Made by a program: the position numbers and the translations under genes. A stretch of DNA of 64,000 nucleotides from Ruegeria arenilitoris (GTDB taxonomy: Bacteria; Pseudomonadota; Alphaproteobacteria; Rhodobacterales; Rhodobacteraceae), in assembly GCF_013032855.1 (NCBI RefSeq), contig NZ_WQDA01000001.1:7501-71500 (forward strand). The letters run 5' to 3'. Shown one piece after another: positions 62,882-64,000 of the stretch. Each line of letters begins with the position of its first letter. Position 1 is the first letter of the stretch. The notes under the pieces are model-generated. The model was not told the origin of the DNA. It did not search any database and was given only the letters and a program-made list of their open reading frames with translations.

Positions 62882-63436
62882 CTACCGCGGGCTGCGTTTC
62901 GCCAGAATCCGCTGCAAGGTCCGGCGGTGCATGTTCAGACGTCGCGCTGTTTCCGAGACGTTTCGGTCACACAGCTCGTAAACCCGCTGGATGTGCTCCC
63001 ACCGCACGCGGTCGGCGCTCATGGGGTTTTCGGGGGGCGGGGGCAGTTCGTCGCCCTTGGCCAGCAGCGCGTTGGTGATGTCGGTGGCGTCGGCGGGTTT
63101 CGACAGATAGTCGGTCGCGCCGATTTTCACCGCCGCCACGGCAGTCGCAATTGCACCGTATCCGGTCAGAACCACCACCCGGCTGTCGGGGCGCTTTTCC
63201 CGCAGCACCTCGACCACGTCCAGCCCGTTGCCATCCTCGAGCCGCAGGTCCACCACGGCAAAGGCGGGCGGGCGGGCGGTGGCGATCGCGCGGCCGGCGG
63301 CGACGGATCCGGCGGTTTCCACCTCGAACCCGCGCTTTTCCATCGCCCTGGCGAGACGTCTCAGAAACGGCTCGTCATCATCCACCAAAAGCAGGGATTT
63401 GTCGGGGCCGATGTCAAGCTGGGCACTGTCTGCCAT
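62882..63436 (-). CDS. regA: PrrA/RegA/ActR-type redox response regulator
   Basis: 184-residue response regulator, the exact family length. Receiver with DDDEP acidic pocket, phosphoacceptor Asp in FAVVDLRLEDG, Thr in VLTGYG and Lys in LSKPAD. A Pro linker (ELPPPPENP) leads to a Fis-type HTH ending in VSETARRLNMHRRTLQRILAKR, a near-invariant block of the RegA group. It controls photosynthesis, respiration and carbon or nitrogen genes by redox. It lies 80 bases downstream of the SenC/PrrC gene; the sensor regB would be expected beyond the right edge. Confidence 0.95.
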   Translation of the reverse strand: MADSAQLDIGPDKSLLLVDDDEPFLRRLARAMEKRGFEVETAGSVAAGRAIATARPPAFAVVDLRLEDGNGLDVVEVLREKRPDSRVVVLTGYGAIATAVAAVKIGATDYLSKPADATDITNALLAKGDELPPPPENPMSADRVRWEHIQRVYELCDRNVSETARRLNMHRRTLQRILAKRSPR

Positions 63437-63516
63437 AGTGTGGTCTTTCTGCTATTTCATGCCGATAGGCTTTGAGATGAGTAATAGCAGCGCCACACCA
63501 AAGGTCAAACCGACGG

Positions 63517-64000
63517 TTACTCTGCCGCCTGGTCCACAAAGCAGGCAACGGTGTCGGCCATCTGCTCGGCCGTCGCGTCGCGTTTGAAAAACTCAAGGAA
63601 CCCGTCCTGCGGCGTGACGAGGTAGGTAAATGTCGAATGGTCGACCAGGTAGTACTCGTCGCTCTTGTCCTGGGCCTTGTAATAGGTCTTGTAGGCCTGG
63701 CTCGCGGCCTTGACCTGTTCCGGCGTACCGGTGAGGCCAATCATCTTTTCATGCAGGTTGTAGGCAAAATCCCCCACGACGTCGGGGGTGTCCCGGTCCG
63801 GGTCCACCGAGATGAAGATCGGAGTGACCGAATAACCGCGCTCGGTCAGCAGGTCGACGGCCTCGGCATTGCGGGTGGTGTCCAGCGGACAGACATCGGG
63901 GCAGAAGGTATAGCCGAAATAGATCAGCGAGGGCTCGGTGATCACGTCCTTGTCGGTCACGGTTTCACCCTTGGAGTTGACCAACTCGAACGGGCCGCCG
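63517..64000 (-). CDS. SCO1/SenC/PrrC copper protein, 3' part (cut by right edge)
   Basis: C-terminal 160 residues of a SCO-family protein whose start lies outside the window; the frame is open to the last base. Copper ligands are present: FCPDVCP (CxxxC) and His in LVDHSTFTY. The thioredoxin fold is seen in SLIYFGYTFCP and FISVDPDRDTPDV. It helps load the CuA centre of cytochrome c oxidase and, as PrrC/SenC, is linked to the RegB/RegA redox relay. The adjoining regA-type gene supports that identity. The N-terminal membrane anchor is not seen here. Confidence 0.93.
   Translation of the reverse strand, partial: GGPFELVNSKGETVTDKDVITEPSLIYFGYTFCPDVCPLDTTRNAEAVDLLTERGYSVTPIFISVDPDRDTPDVVGDFAYNLHEKMIGLTGTPEQVKAASQAYKTYYKAQDKSDEYYLVDHSTFTYLVTPQDGFLEFFKRDATAEQMADTVACFVDQAAE

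Overview
This window comes from a high-GC alphaproteobacterium of the Rhodobacteraceae, most likely the marine Roseobacter group (Ruegeria-like). That placement is an inference. It rests on the gene content: a form I CO dehydrogenase cluster with coxMSLDEFG order, a PrrA/RegA regulator beside a SenC/PrrC copper protein, the hemD / mitofilin-like / hemY trio next to tsaD-gpsA, a complex-I-associated NDUFA9-like protein, and many short ATGA stop/start overlaps. Protein-coding density is very high. No phage, insertion sequence, integrase or CRISPR array is visible.

Layout. 1-16.6 kb: the 5' part of katG, a GMC oxidoreductase, an SDR and a methyltransferase. An acyl-CoA cassette follows (acyl-CoA dehydrogenase, ADP-forming acyl-CoA ligase, crotonase), divergent from a GlxA/AraC-type regulator. 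Then come a class II aldolase plus membrane fatty-acid hydroxylase pair divergent from a LysR regulator, a glyoxalase-like protein, the overlapping adenine deaminase and AMP nucleosidase genes, and an HU protein. 16.6-26 kb: an unusually short BCCT transporter, an EamA exporter, periplasmic glutathione peroxidase, msrB-msrA, a hydantoinase-A-like ATPase, queG, a GST, mtgA and a Hint-domain protein. 26-36 kb: gltD-GFA-gltB, uppP, an NDUFA9-like SDR, tRNA-Leu(CAG) and an unrecognised Cys-rich protein.

36-44.7 kb: the cox cluster on the minus strand, transcribed coxC-M-S-L-D-E-F-(36-codon ORF)-G. CoxL carries the form I active-site signature with Cys384, so aerobic CO oxidation is well supported. 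44.8-51 kb: a tripartite tricarboxylate transporter (tctCBA) divergent from its two-component system tctDE, plus a third gene for a periplasmic binding protein. 51-57.4 kb: hemY, a mitofilin-like protein with a long Glu-Ala repeat, hemD, tsaD, gpsA, and YciI-like and EVE proteins. 57.4-64 kb: a candidate small RNA on the minus strand, DUF2853, DUF899, ahcY, a small secreted protein, an HD hydrolase, a lower-GC DUF900-type lipoprotein hydrolase, the PrrA/RegA-type regulator, and a SenC/PrrC gene cut by the right edge.

How the genes work together. amn and ade would turn AMP into adenine and then hypoxanthine. gltB and gltD form glutamate synthase. The cox genes give CO-derived electrons. The tct genes import and sense a small organic acid. 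katG, gpx, msrA and msrB protect against oxidants. Most of the window is ordinary. The best leads for something undescribed are the folded small-RNA candidate at 57.4 kb, the 36-codon ORF inside the cox operon, the unknown protein after coxG, the direct repeats over the start of the GlxA-type regulator, and a dispersed hairpin-rich intergenic repeat present twice.
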